From positions 62,001 through 126,000 of the forward strand of contig NZ_JBEHWS010000010.1 in assembly GCF_040239565.1 (NCBI RefSeq): a DNA stretch of 64,000 nt, written 5' to 3'. The stretch comes from Fulvimarina sp040239565. Lineage in GTDB: Bacteria > Pseudomonadota > Alphaproteobacteria > Rhizobiales > Rhizobiaceae. The translations under genes and the position numbers were made by a program. Shown piece by piece: positions 26,298 to 35,593 of the stretch. The notes below the pieces were generated by a model that saw only the letters and a program-made list of their open reading frames with translations, made no database searches and was not told where the DNA came from. Each line of letters starts with the position of its first letter. Position 1 is the stretch's first letter.

Positions 26298-26717
26298 ACG
26301 ACGATGAAAGAGGTTTGGGCCGCTTATCCGACCCTATCGTAAAGGAAAGACGATCTCAAAAGCAACGACGAGATAAGGCTTCGCCGATTGGGAAAGCATT
26401 ATCTCCATGGGCGTCTTCAGCGGAAGAGATTGTCGTGTGTCGAGGGTCACTGAATCGAATAGGGACACGAGCACCGCTGAGTCTCCTGATATTCTGATCG
26501 ATCCCGCACCACTGCTCAGGTCCGATCGTCCCTACCCACCGTCTATGAGTAGTGGAACTGGTTTGCCGATGTTCATACGGTTGCAAACGCTGATCAGACT
26601 GAAGACATTGGCAACGAGACCGTCCTCGACTCGTTTGCCCCCAAAACGGGTTTGACGCCAGAATTGCTCGACACTCTTTGGACTTTCATGGGAACCTGTT
26701 GATTGTAGCTTGGAGTA
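26298..26717. other. Intergenic region after pcaB, no gene seen
   Basis: This stretch has only short overlapping frames on both strands and no ribosome-binding site matched to a plausible protein. No hairpin with a U-tract was found after pcaB. Confidence 0.5.
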
Positions 26718-27316
26718 TCAGCCGGCGTTCACACGTAAGTACATGCGGCGGCGTTGCCATTTCTGATCTATCAGCGTTCGTTCGAAGAGGCTTTCGATGA
26801 CGCCGTGCGTCCTGTCGAGCATCTCGTCTCCGCTGCCTTCGCCAGACGCATCGAGTGCGAGGATAATGAGGTCGAAACCACGAATAGGGGTAACGGCCAT
26901 CGCTCCAGTCGAAATGCTTCCGCTCCGCTCTTTGCTCCGATTAGCGCGATAGACCGCATGCTCATCTCGCGTCGGACTGGTCTCTCCGAACCGATCACCT
27001 TTCAGGTCTTGCGCGGGAATGGCATCCGGATTGGGGTCAACGTCGAAAATCGCGTCCAGAAAATGCTCGCGCGTTTCGAAGTTTTGCGCATACGCCCGGC
27101 ATCATCGGTTCTGGCATGAACGATTATGAATCTTTTTGGCTTGATCGCTGCGCCGGTCAGGGCCGCTTTGAGCGAAGTGCAATCGGCTTCCAAAGCAGAG
27201 AGCGTGGCGCTTGCTCTTGCCGCAGGCTCGAACGAATCGAGAAGCACTCGATCATACTTGCCGGTCGCCGCATCGACTGGGCAGAAAGCTGGCGGAATTC
27301 TCAGACGCACGGTCAC
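26718..27316 (-). pseudogene. Frameshifted remnant of a conserved hypothetical gene
   Basis: Two minus-strand frames join near 27105. The first half (27316 downward) reads VRLRIPPAFCPVDAATGKYDR...ALEADCTSLK; the second half (about 27105-26718, another frame) reads NFETREHFLDAIFDVD...GAMAVTPIRGFDLIILALD. Together they follow the order of a hypothetical family known to me from alphaproteobacteria in which a FC-LD motif near the N-terminus is followed by an ADC motif, a RE-FL helix and a final FAVTLVKG-like strand. No signal peptide is found in frame upstream. Decay, or a sequencing error, would explain the shift. The family is recalled, not searched. Confidence 0.4.
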
Positions 27317-27640
27317 ATCGCCAACTGCCGACGAACCTGGAGTTGCGTCTCAACAGGCGGACTCCCGAGGCCGCTCGCAGTCCAACACCGGCATTGCCGG
27401 AGCAGTCGAGGAGGACACGGAACGAGCGGATGCCTATCGGCGCCGGATCGAGATCACCGCATGCACACTCTGTTCGCGACAATTCCCCTGCGCCCCGCGG
27501 GCAGAATTTTATCGCCGTATGTCCGCTAAACGGTGCCACAGCATCTTGGCGCGACCTGAAACCCTGCCGCGAAGCGCTAGCCTCTGAGTGAATGTCGAGG
27601 CTTCGTTATCGCACCCGATGCATCAGCTTTGCGGGATATG
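27317..27640. other. Intergenic region, no gene seen
   Basis: Between the remnant and the pleD stop codon only short frames occur. A remnant N-terminus of the pseudogene could lie here in other frames, but none is convincing. Confidence 0.4.
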
Positions 27641-29005
27641 TCAGGCGGCGATGGCGATCTGGTTGCGTCCTGCCGCCTTCGCCCGATAAAGCGCTGCGTC
27701 GGCAGCGCGCATCAGAGCTGCGACATCGCGGCCGCTCTCTGGAAAGACCGCCAGCCCCACGCTGACCGTGACTGCCAGCTCTCGTGACTCCGAGATGACG
27801 AACGGTGTCGCGTCGATCGATGCTCGCAGGCGCTCGGCGGTGATTGTGGCGGTGCGCTCGTCGGCATTCGGCAAGAGAACGGCAAATTCCTCTCCGCCGA
27901 CCCGGCACGGCAGATCGCTGGCCCGGACGCTGGCCTCGAGACGGCGGGCGAACTCCTGCAGCACTATGTCTCCATCCTCGTGCCCATAGGTATCGTTGAT
28001 CCGCTTGAAGTGGTCGAGATCGGCCATGATCAGAGAGAACGTGCCCTGCCGCGCTTCCGCCGCCGCGACGGCGCGCGCCATATGGGCATTCAGGAACCGG
28101 CGATTGTGGAGCCCTGTCAGGCCATCGATTACCGCCAGTTCCAAGGTGCGCTCAAGCGTCATCCGCAGGGTCTCGCCATAGCGATAACGCGCAAGCTGGG
28201 TGCGCGCGCGCGCGATCAGTTCATTGCCATCGATTGGCCGCTGGACGTAGTCATAGGCTCCGATTTCGAGTGCTTTGGCGGCTGTCCGATCATCCTCCGA
28301 CGCCGTTACCGCGATAATCGGCAGACCGCGCGTTTTTTCGCTGGCGCGACACCGGGCGAGAAAGCGCATCGGATCGGTTCCGTTTCCGCCAACGAGATCC
28401 ACGACGGACAGCATCACCCTGTCCTCCTGGATCGCCTTATAGGCCTCGTTGGATTCGGCAAATTCGCGAACGGTACCGATCGTCCGCAAACTGCGGGCAA
28501 TCCGCGCGGACTGGCGCGGGTCTTCACCGACGACCACGATTTCCGGCAAATCCGCCACCGCCTGTGAAGCGAATTCGTTGTCCGTCAGGATGTCGCTCGC
28601 CGTCTCGGCGCGCCTGCGAAGCTCGTCGGTCATCTGCTTCAGGCGTGTCAGGCTGCGAACGCGCGAGAAAAGCGGCAGGTCGCGCACCGGCTTGGTCAGG
28701 AAATCGTCCGCGCCGGCTTCAAGCCCTCGAACCCGGTCCGAAGGTTGATCGAGTGCCGTGATCAGCACCAGCGGTAGATGGGTGGTGCGCGGATCGGCCT
28801 TCAGAATTCGGCAAAGCTCGAAGCCGTCCATCTCCGGCATCATGACGTCGCTGAGCACGAGATCGAGCGATTCCGAGCGGCAGATGGCCAGCGCCTCCTC
28901 GCCGCTCGTCGCTTGGACAACGTCGAAATACTCTGCTGCAAGGCGCGCTTCGAGCAGCTTGAGATTGATCTCGTTGTCGTCGACGATCAGGATGCGTCCG
29001 CTCAT
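27641..29005 (-). CDS. pleD: PleD-type response regulator with diguanylate cyclase domain
   Basis: The ATG at 29005 gives 454 residues: receiver 1 (residues 1-120, acceptor Asp53 in SDVMMPEMDG), a degenerate receiver 2 (about 155-270), and a GGDEF domain with active-site GGEEF at 370-374. The inhibitory site RxxD (RASD, 361-364) sits the canonical five residues before it, so product inhibition by c-di-GMP is expected. PleD makes c-di-GMP when phosphorylated and controls polar development in Caulobacter. It is 11 bp downstream of divK and the pair is co-transcribed. The frame extends 30 codons upstream into divK without conservation. Confidence 0.96.
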   Translation of the reverse strand: MSGRILIVDDNEINLKLLEARLAAEYFDVVQATSGEEALAICRSESLDLVLSDVMMPEMDGFELCRILKADPRTTHLPLVLITALDQPSDRVRGLEAGADDFLTKPVRDLPLFSRVRSLTRLKQMTDELRRRAETASDILTDNEFASQAVADLPEIVVVGEDPRQSARIARSLRTIGTVREFAESNEAYKAIQEDRVMLSVVDLVGGNGTDPMRFLARCRASEKTRGLPIIAVTASEDDRTAAKALEIGAYDYVQRPIDGNELIARARTQLARYRYGETLRMTLERTLELAVIDGLTGLHNRRFLNAHMARAVAAAEARQGTFSLIMADLDHFKRINDTYGHEDGDIVLQEFARRLEASVRASDLPCRVGGEEFAVLLPNADERTATITAERLRASIDATPFVISESRELAVTVSVGLAVFPESGRDVAALMRAADAALYRAKAAGRNQIAIAA

Positions 29006-29016
29006 CGTGGTGCTTT

Positions 29017-29388
29017 CTATCCCTCGCCAAGAAAGGAGCGTATCGTCTCGATGAATTTGGGCACGGAGATCGGCTTGGAAATATAGGCCTCGCAACCGCC
29101 CTCGCGAATACGCTCTTCGTCGCCCTTCATGGCGAAGGCCGTGACAGCAATGACCGGGATTCGCTGTAGTTCCGGATCGGCCTTCAGCTGTTGAGTGACG
29201 TCGAGGCCAGAAATTTCGGGCAGTTGGATATCCATCAGGATCAGATCCGGTCGGTGCTCACGAGCGAGATCGACCGCATTCAGACCGCTCCTGGTCTGGA
29301 TCGTCTCATATCCATAAGCTTCGATGAGATCGCGAAAAAGCTTCATGTTGAGCTCGTTGTCTTCAACGATCATCACGGTTTTCGCCAT
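29017..29388 (-). CDS. divK: Single-domain response regulator DivK
   Basis: The 123-residue protein is a stand-alone receiver with the acidic pair Glu9/Asp10, phosphoacceptor Asp53 (LILMDIQLPEISG), Thr in VTAFAM and Lys in SKPIS. DivK is phosphorylated by DivJ-type and PleC-type kinases and governs CtrA activity through DivL/CckA. The divK-pleD order is conserved in Rhizobiales and Caulobacter. Confidence 0.97.
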   Translation of the reverse strand: MAKTVMIVEDNELNMKLFRDLIEAYGYETIQTRSGLNAVDLAREHRPDLILMDIQLPEISGLDVTQQLKADPELQRIPVIAVTAFAMKGDEERIREGGCEAYISKPISVPKFIETIRSFLGEG

Positions 29389-29512
29389 CGGGGTATCTCC
29401 TGCCTCGACCTTTGGCCGAATGTTCGCTATCGCGTTAAACCATTACGCGCATTTCGTTGAAGAATTGGGAATCTAAACCTCTCCTTCCATTAACGATAAC
29501 AGGAGGTTAATA

Positions 29513-29815
29513 TTGGCAGGCCTCGATCCGACCGATATCGCCACGCCCGAGACGATCGCCATCGACGGCCTGTCCTTTATCGCCTCCGACGACAAGCTGT
29601 TCACGCGGTTTTGCGGGATAACCGGTCTTTCCGCAGGCGAGATGCGCGCGGCCGCATCTGAGCCGGGCTTTCTGGCCGGCGTTCTCGATTTTATCCTCGC
29701 GCACGAGCCAACCCTGATGGCGTTTTCAGATCATAGCGGACATGCGCCGCAAACGATCGACGCGGCAGCCCGAAAGCTGCCTGGCGCAACGCCGCATGGT
29801 TGGGATCACCCATGA
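29513..29815 (+). CDS. DUF3572 family protein
   Basis: The 100-residue protein uses a TTG start at 29513, decided by a perfect AGGAGG (29501-29506) six bases upstream; no ATG precedes the conserved region. The sequence ETIAIDGLSFIASDDKLFTRFCGITGLSAGEMRAAASEPGFLAGVLDFILAHEPTL-like pattern is the DUF3572 core: short, helical, no signal peptide. Function unknown. Its stop overlaps the start of the HAD gene (ATGA), which in turn overlaps dinB. Confidence 0.9.
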   Translation: MAGLDPTDIATPETIAIDGLSFIASDDKLFTRFCGITGLSAGEMRAAASEPGFLAGVLDFILAHEPTLMAFSDHSGHAPQTIDAAARKLPGATPHGWDHP

Positions 29816-30510
29816 AACCGCAGACGCGCGGCATTCCGATATCCGACATTCCGCAGACGAGTGATGCTTTGCTCGTGCTCGATATCGACGAGGTGGTCCT
29901 CGAATTCATCGGCCCCTTTGAAACTCTCCTCGCAGAGCACGGCGCCCGCCTGCACTTCGACAGCTACAAACTCACAGGCAATGCCCGCTCTCTCTCGACC
30001 GGAGCGGCCTTGAGTGGGGGTGATCTCGATGGGATCATGCAAATTCTCTATGCCGAGCAGGAGACCAGGCAGGCGCCGGTCGCCGGAAGCCGCGAAGCGT
30101 TGGCCCGCCTCGATCCCCATGCCGACGTGGTTTTTCTGACGGCCATGGAACCGCGCTTCTACGACGAGAGACGGCGCACGCTCGACGAAGCAGGGCTTGT
30201 TCATCCGATGATCGCGACGGAGCGCTCCAAGGGAGGTGTCGTAACAGAACTCGCCGAGCGCTGGGCGGGCCCGATCGTCTTTGTCGATGATCTCGCGCCC
30301 AATCTCCAGGCGGTCCAGCGCAGCGTTCCGCGCGCCCACCTCGTGCAGATCATGGCGCATCATGGTTTTCGCCCCCATCTACCGCCGCTTCCGAAAGGGG
30401 TCTATTCCGCATCCGACTGGTTCGATGCCGCCGATCACATCGAGACCATCCTCCAAACCGCGAACGGGCTCCGGTCAGACGACCTGAATTCGATGGATAG
30501 CCGGGGATGA
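29812..30510 (+). CDS. HAD-like hydrolase
   Basis: The ATG at 29812 overlaps the DUF3572 stop. The 232-residue protein has the HAD motifs in order: LDIDEVV (nucleophile Asp and acid/base Asp), LTAM (motif II Thr), Lys of SKGG (motif III) and FVDDLAPN (motif IV). It is a probable phosphatase of unknown substrate. The ATGA overlap with dinB (30507-30510) indicates coupled translation. Confidence 0.85.
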   Translation: MKPQTRGIPISDIPQTSDALLVLDIDEVVLEFIGPFETLLAEHGARLHFDSYKLTGNARSLSTGAALSGGDLDGIMQILYAEQETRQAPVAGSREALARLDPHADVVFLTAMEPRFYDERRRTLDEAGLVHPMIATERSKGGVVTELAERWAGPIVFVDDLAPNLQAVQRSVPRAHLVQIMAHHGFRPHLPPLPKGVYSASDWFDAADHIETILQTANGLRSDDLNSMDSRG

Positions 30511-31811
30511 CGTCTGAGGCCGCCGAGTTCAGTATCTGCCGCGATTGCCATGCGATCAGCGATGGCGGACGGAAACGGTGTGCGACGTGTGGCAGTCCCC
30601 GCGTCGTCGCCCATTCGGAACTTGGCCAGCTGAGCCTCGCCCATCTCGATTGCGACGCGTTTTACGCAAGCATCGAAAAACGGGACGATCCAAGCTTGGC
30701 AAGCAAGCCGGTCATCGTCGGCGGAGGCACGCGGGGCGTCGTGACCACCGCCTGCTATATTGCACGCATTCGCGGCGTACGTTCGGCGATGCCGATGTTC
30801 AAGGCTCTGAAACTCTGTCCAGAAGCGGTGGTCATCCGGCCAAACATGGAGAAATATGCCGGTGTCGGCCGCGAGGTTCGGCAGATGATGCGTGATCTGA
30901 CACCGCTTGTGCAGCCGGTCTCGATCGACGAAGCCTTCATGGACCTTTCCGGAACCGAGCGGCTGCATGGCGAGCCATCGGCAGTCACGTTGGCGCGGCT
31001 AGCGAGCCGGATCGAAACCGAGATTGGCGTCAGCGTCTCGATCGGCTTGTCGCACAACAAGTTTCTGGCGAAGATGGCGTCCGATCTTGAAAAGCCGCGT
31101 GGGTTTTCCGTGATCGGACGGGCGGAGACCCGCGATTTTCTGCGCGCACGGCCTATCAGCGCAATCTGGGGCGTTGGCGATGCCATGGCCGCCAAGCTGA
31201 AGGCTGACGGCCTGACGATGATTTCGCAGCTGCAGGACATGGACGACACCGACTTCATCAGGCGCTACGGCGCAATGGGCCTGCGGCTGTCCAAGCTCGC
31301 CCGTGGCATCGACGACCGCCCGGTGGAGCCGGATGGTGAAGCGAAAAGCATCTCCGCCGAAACGACATTCAACACCGATCTCCATCGCGCCGACGAACTG
31401 GTTCCTGTGCTGCGACGGCTAAGCGAGAAGGTATCAACCCGGCTGAAAGCGACTGAGCTTGCGGCGACTGGCGTAACCCTCAAACTCAAGACGAGTGATT
31501 TCAAGCTGCGCACGCGGCAACGGAAGCTGCAGGACCCCACCCGGCTTGCCGATCGCATCTTCGCGGCGGGTCGATCGCTTCTCGAACATGAGCTCGACGG
31601 CACCCGGTTCCGACTGATCGGCATCGGCTGTTCCGGCTTCGCTCCAGCCGCGTCTGCCGACCCGGACGACCTCGTCGATCCGAGCTTTGCAAAACGAGCG
31701 AAGGCCGAAGCCGCTTTGGATAGTCTACGCAATCGCTTTGGCCAGAAAGCAATAGAGACCGGTTACACCTACGGAGTGGCCTCCCCGAAATCCGGCTCAA
31801 ACCGCAGCTGA
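30507..31811 (+). CDS. dinB: DNA polymerase IV (Y family) with N-terminal zinc ribbon
   Basis: The 434-residue error-prone polymerase has palm motifs LDCDAFYASIE (catalytic Asp near residue 48) and SIDEAFMDLS, an HhH region (ISAIWGVGDAMAAKL) and a little-finger domain. Residues 8-35 add a CxxC-N10-CxxC zinc ribbon (Cys11, Cys14, Cys25, Cys28) absent from E. coli DinB but common in Rhizobiales. It bypasses damaged bases using the clamp. No GTTC-N7-GTTC box is found ahead of its operon, so LexA control is not evident. It converges with dnaE. Confidence 0.96.
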   Translation: MTSEAAEFSICRDCHAISDGGRKRCATCGSPRVVAHSELGQLSLAHLDCDAFYASIEKRDDPSLASKPVIVGGGTRGVVTTACYIARIRGVRSAMPMFKALKLCPEAVVIRPNMEKYAGVGREVRQMMRDLTPLVQPVSIDEAFMDLSGTERLHGEPSAVTLARLASRIETEIGVSVSIGLSHNKFLAKMASDLEKPRGFSVIGRAETRDFLRARPISAIWGVGDAMAAKLKADGLTMISQLQDMDDTDFIRRYGAMGLRLSKLARGIDDRPVEPDGEAKSISAETTFNTDLHRADELVPVLRRLSEKVSTRLKATELAATGVTLKLKTSDFKLRTRQRKLQDPTRLADRIFAAGRSLLEHELDGTRFRLIGIGCSGFAPAASADPDDLVDPSFAKRAKAEAALDSLRNRFGQKAIETGYTYGVASPKSGSNRS

Positions 31812-31826
31812 GACCTAAATCAGAGC

Positions 31827-34800
31827 TCAAACCAGTTCGACGTCGACAACGCCTTGCGCCGCCTTGATGGCGCTCGCGATCTGCGGCGAGACCCGGTACT
31901 TATCCGCCAGCATGATCTCGACCTCGCGGCCGCCGTCGTCACGCAGAAGTACGATGGAGACTTCACTATCGCCGTTCGGTTGCAAATGGCTCTGGAAGGC
32001 ATCGATCGGGTTTTCGTCGCGCAGGAAGATGCGAAGCGCCTTCTGCATGCGAACCGCTTCGTCCTCCAATGACTGCACGTTGTTCGCACGGAAGGAGACA
32101 CCCTCGGGCCGCTCCTCGGCCTGGGCCGTCACAATGACCGAGGCGCCCGGCTCCATAATGTCGCGGAAAGCGTAAAGCGACTCGGAAAAGAGCACCACCT
32201 CATATTGCGCGCTCGCATCCGACATCTGGATGATACCGATCTTGCCGCCCGAGCGCGTCTTGCGTTCCTGCCGGCTCGTGACGGTGCCGGCAAGCCTCAC
32301 TGCACTCGCCCCTCGCTTCACTGCGGCAACCGCGTCGGCATGGGACTGGACACGAAGCCGCTTGAGCGTGGCACGGTATTCGTCGAGCGGATGGGCCGAC
32401 AGGTGGAAACCAATCGCCTGAAACTCGCGAAGGAGTTTTTCCGATGCAGTCCAGAGTGGCGCCGGTCCGAGGCGCAGAGGTTCGGGTTCGGATGACAAAG
32501 CGCCGAAAATATCGGCCTGCCCCGAGGTACGGCTCTCGGCAATCCGTGCCGCATAGCCCATCATCCGCTCGACATTGCTCATGAGCACCGCGCGTTCGTG
32601 GCCGAAGCAGTCGAGGGCACCCGCGGCGATCAGGAATTCGAAGGTCCGCTTGTTGATGATCTTCGGATCGACGCGGCCGCAGAAGTCTTCCAGAGACTTG
32701 AATGGCTTGTCGCCTCGCTTCTCCACGATGTGGTCAACGGCATGCTCGCCAACGCCTTTGATCGCCGCAAGCGCATAGAAAATCTTGTTCCCAGAGACTT
32801 CGAACTTGCGGAACGACGTCTGGACCGAAGGCGACACGACCTCGATGCCGAGCCGCCGTGCGTCGAGACGGAATTCGTTCAGCTTTTCTGTGTTGCCCGC
32901 ATCGAGGGTCATCGAGGCGGCCAGGAACTCGGCCGGATAGTTCGCCTTGAGATAGGCCGTTTGATAGGCAACCAGCGCATAGGCCGCCGCGTGGCTCTTG
33001 TTGAAGCCGTAATTGGCGAATTTGGCGAGCAGATCGAAGATCATATCCGCCTGCTTCTTGGTGATACCGCGCTCCACCGCACCGTCGACGAAGCGTACCC
33101 GCTGCTTGTCCATCTCCGCGCGGATCTTCTTGCCCATCGCGCGGCGGAGCATATCGGCCTCGCCAAGCGAATAGCCTGACAAAACCTGGGCGATCTGCAT
33201 CACCTGTTCCTGATAGATGATGACGCCTTGGGTCTCCTTCAGGATTGGCGCGATCTTCTCGTGGATGAAGTCCGGCTCTTCCTCACCATGCTTTCTGGCG
33301 TTGTAGGTCGGAATGTTCTCCATCGGACCCGGACGATAGAGCGCGACCAGCGCGATAATATCCTCGAAGACGTCCGGCCGCATGCCGATCAGCGCCTTGC
33401 GCATGCCGACCGATTCCAGCTGGAAGACGCCGACCGTCTCACCCCGCGTCAGCATGTCGTAGGTCGGCTTGTCGTCGAGCGGGATCGCCGAAAGATCGAT
33501 CACCGTCTGTTTGTTGCGCTCGACGAAGGACACGGCCGTCTGAAGCGTCGTCAGGGTTTTGAGGCCGAGAAAGTCGAATTTCACGAGCCCGGCTGGCTCG
33601 ACCCATTTCATGTTGAACTGGGTCACCGGCATATCGGAGCGCGGGTCTCGATACATCGGGACCAGCTTCTGAAGCGGGCGATCGCCGATGACGATACCCG
33701 CCGCATGCGTCGAGGCGTGCCGATAGAGACCTTCGAGCTTGAGCGCGATCGAGATCAGCCGATCGACGATCTCTTCCTTCTCGCGCGCTTCCTTCAGGCG
33801 CGGTTCTTCCTCCAGCGCCTGGGCGAGCGTCACCGGGTTCGCGGGGTTGGCCGGCACAAGCTTGCAGAGCTTGTCGACGTGGCCGTAGGACATTTCCAGC
33901 ACGCGGCCGACATCGCGCAGCACCGCCCTCGCCTGAAGCGTACCGAAGGTGATGATCTGTCCGACCTGCTCGCGACCGTATTTTTCCTGGACGTAGCGAA
34001 TCACCTCTTCGCGCCGGTCCTGACAGAAGTCGATGTCGAAGTCCGGCATCGAGACGCGCTCGGGATTGAGGAAGCGCTCGAAGAGAAGCGAGAAACGAAG
34101 CGGATCGAGATCGGTGATCGTGAGGGCATAGGCGACCAGCGAACCGGCACCCGAGCCACGCCCCGGCCCGACCGGGATGCCCTGATCCTTGGCCCATTTG
34201 ATAAAGTCGGCGACGATCAGGAAGTAGCCCGGAAACTGCATCCGCTCGATGATCGTCAGCTCGAAATCGAGGCGCTCCTTATATTCCTCAACTGTATGAC
34301 CGTCGGCGATGCCAAGCTTTTCGATCCGCCGGTCGAGGCCTTCAAATGCCTGACGGCGCAGCTCGGCGGCCTCCGCTTTCTCCGCCTCGGCCGGATCGGC
34401 ATCGGCGCCTGCAAAGCGCGGCAGGATGGGTCCCCTCACCTTCGGGCGGAAGCTGCAGCGCTTCGCAATCTCGATCGTATTTTCGAGAGCTTCAGGCAGA
34501 TCGGCGAACAGCTCCGCCATCTCGTTCTGGTTCTTCAGGCAGTGATCGCGCGACAGGCGGCGGCGATCCTCGTGGCTAACCAGTCGGTTCGACGCGACGG
34601 CGAGTAGTGCGTCGTGGGCGTCATAATCCTCGGCGCAATAAAAGTAAGGCTCGTTTGTCGCGACAATCGGCACGTCGTGCGCATAGGCCAGCTCGAGCGT
34701 GCCCGCCTCAACGCGTCGGCTGTACCCAACCTGGCGCTGAAGCTCGACATAGAGCCGATCGCAATAGACCTGTTTGAGTTTTTGAAGTCGTGCCTCTGCG

Positions 34801-35282
34801 ATCTGTTGGCGCTCGGCACCGATCGCGAGGCCGATAGGCCCTGACGGGCCGCCGGTCAAAGCAATCACGCCTTCGGCGAGGTCGTCCAGCCAGGATGATT
34901 TCACATGCGGGCGAGCGTTTGTCTCGTGGCCGAGATAAGCTTTCGATACGATCTCGACGAGATTGGCGTATCCGGTGTCAGATCCGGCGATCAGAACGAT
35001 CGGTGCCGGCGACAGAGCAGCCCGTTCTCGGTCGTTCTCGCCATCCTCGAAATCGACATCGAGCTGACAGCCAATAATCGGCTGCAATCCGCTCTTGGCC
35101 GCCTTCTCGGAAAATTCGAGCGCTCCGAAGAGATTGTTGGTGTCGGCAATCCCAACGGCAGGGGCCCCGTCCGCAACCGCGAACTTGATGATCTGATCGA
35201 GTTTGAGAGCGCCTTCGAGCAGCGAAAACGCACTGTGGCTGCGAAGATGGATGAATTTCAGGCGATCCAAAGTCTCGGTCAT
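31827..35282 (-). CDS. dnaE: DNA polymerase III alpha subunit
   Basis: The 1151-residue replicative polymerase begins with a PHP domain (FIHLRSHSAFSLLEGAL), followed by the Pol3 catalytic core with PDFDIDFCQDRR (catalytic Asp triad), GPGRGSGAGSLVAY, the HhH repeats, an OB domain (VRLAGTVTSRQERKT) and a clamp-binding C-terminus. ATG at 35282 was taken over GTG at 35285. Length fits DnaE1, not the shorter SOS-mutagenesis DnaE2. It lies 191 bp downstream of the 28-codon SOS gene on the same strand, with no terminator between. Confidence 0.98.
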   Translation of the reverse strand: MTETLDRLKFIHLRSHSAFSLLEGALKLDQIIKFAVADGAPAVGIADTNNLFGALEFSEKAAKSGLQPIIGCQLDVDFEDGENDRERAALSPAPIVLIAGSDTGYANLVEIVSKAYLGHETNARPHVKSSWLDDLAEGVIALTGGPSGPIGLAIGAERQQIAEARLQKLKQVYCDRLYVELQRQVGYSRRVEAGTLELAYAHDVPIVATNEPYFYCAEDYDAHDALLAVASNRLVSHEDRRRLSRDHCLKNQNEMAELFADLPEALENTIEIAKRCSFRPKVRGPILPRFAGADADPAEAEKAEAAELRRQAFEGLDRRIEKLGIADGHTVEEYKERLDFELTIIERMQFPGYFLIVADFIKWAKDQGIPVGPGRGSGAGSLVAYALTITDLDPLRFSLLFERFLNPERVSMPDFDIDFCQDRREEVIRYVQEKYGREQVGQIITFGTLQARAVLRDVGRVLEMSYGHVDKLCKLVPANPANPVTLAQALEEEPRLKEAREKEEIVDRLISIALKLEGLYRHASTHAAGIVIGDRPLQKLVPMYRDPRSDMPVTQFNMKWVEPAGLVKFDFLGLKTLTTLQTAVSFVERNKQTVIDLSAIPLDDKPTYDMLTRGETVGVFQLESVGMRKALIGMRPDVFEDIIALVALYRPGPMENIPTYNARKHGEEEPDFIHEKIAPILKETQGVIIYQEQVMQIAQVLSGYSLGEADMLRRAMGKKIRAEMDKQRVRFVDGAVERGITKKQADMIFDLLAKFANYGFNKSHAAAYALVAYQTAYLKANYPAEFLAASMTLDAGNTEKLNEFRLDARRLGIEVVSPSVQTSFRKFEVSGNKIFYALAAIKGVGEHAVDHIVEKRGDKPFKSLEDFCGRVDPKIINKRTFEFLIAAGALDCFGHERAVLMSNVERMMGYAARIAESRTSGQADIFGALSSEPEPLRLGPAPLWTASEKLLREFQAIGFHLSAHPLDEYRATLKRLRVQSHADAVAAVKRGASAVRLAGTVTSRQERKTRSGGKIGIIQMSDASAQYEVVLFSESLYAFRDIMEPGASVIVTAQAEERPEGVSFRANNVQSLEDEAVRMQKALRIFLRDENPIDAFQSHLQPNGDSEVSIVLLRDDGGREVEIMLADKYRVSPQIASAIKAAQGVVDVELV

Positions 35283-35473
35283 CACTCACCTTCGGTTCTT
35301 CATCGCATCAAGGCAACCGGCATCTCCAAGAGATGCATCGCCTCTCTTCAGATACGTGCGACGGGCGACTGGATAAACCGCCAATACCTGCCGCTTCCAC
35401 AGATTTCCGGATTTCCGGTGTATCGTCTCGAGAAGGCTGAACAGAACAAAGACCGGTTAATCCCTCGAACGGC

Positions 35474-35560
35474 TCAAACGCCGGAGGCGATCATCATCAG
35501 GGAAAGGACGAACCCAGCGACGGCCACCAACGAAGCCAGATCTTTCGTCAATCCGATCAT
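35474..35560 (-). CDS. 28-residue single-helix membrane microprotein under LexA control (candidate SOS effector)
   Basis: The frame starts at ATG 35560 and stops at TGA 35474. It encodes MIGLTKDLASLV followed by AVAGFVLSLMMIASGV: a charged N-terminal turn (Lys6, Asp7) and one hydrophobic helix of about 19 residues. AGGAG lies seven bases before the ATG. A consensus -35 (TTGACA, 35623-35618) and a perfect LexA box (35599-35613) sit 40-60 bp upstream. Size, topology and control resemble Caulobacter SidA, a 29-residue SOS-induced division inhibitor; no sequence relationship is claimed. It lies between lolD and dnaE. Confidence 0.6.
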   Translation of the reverse strand: MIGLTKDLASLVAVAGFVLSLMMIASGV

Positions 35561-35593
35561 GTCTGTTCTCCTGATTTTCCAAATGACACAGCC

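Noticed and set aside
27116..27591. Plus-strand frames of 126-153 codons
   Set aside because: Three overlapping frames of similar length, none with motifs or a ribosome-binding site, opposite the probable minus-strand remnant.
29490..29511. Two TTAA elements before the DUF3572 gene as a CtrA site
   Set aside because: The spacing is too long for the seven-base rule and the second element overlaps the ribosome-binding site region.
33228..34607. 459-codon plus-strand frame across dnaE
   Set aside because: Antisense shadow of the PHP/polymerase region of dnaE.
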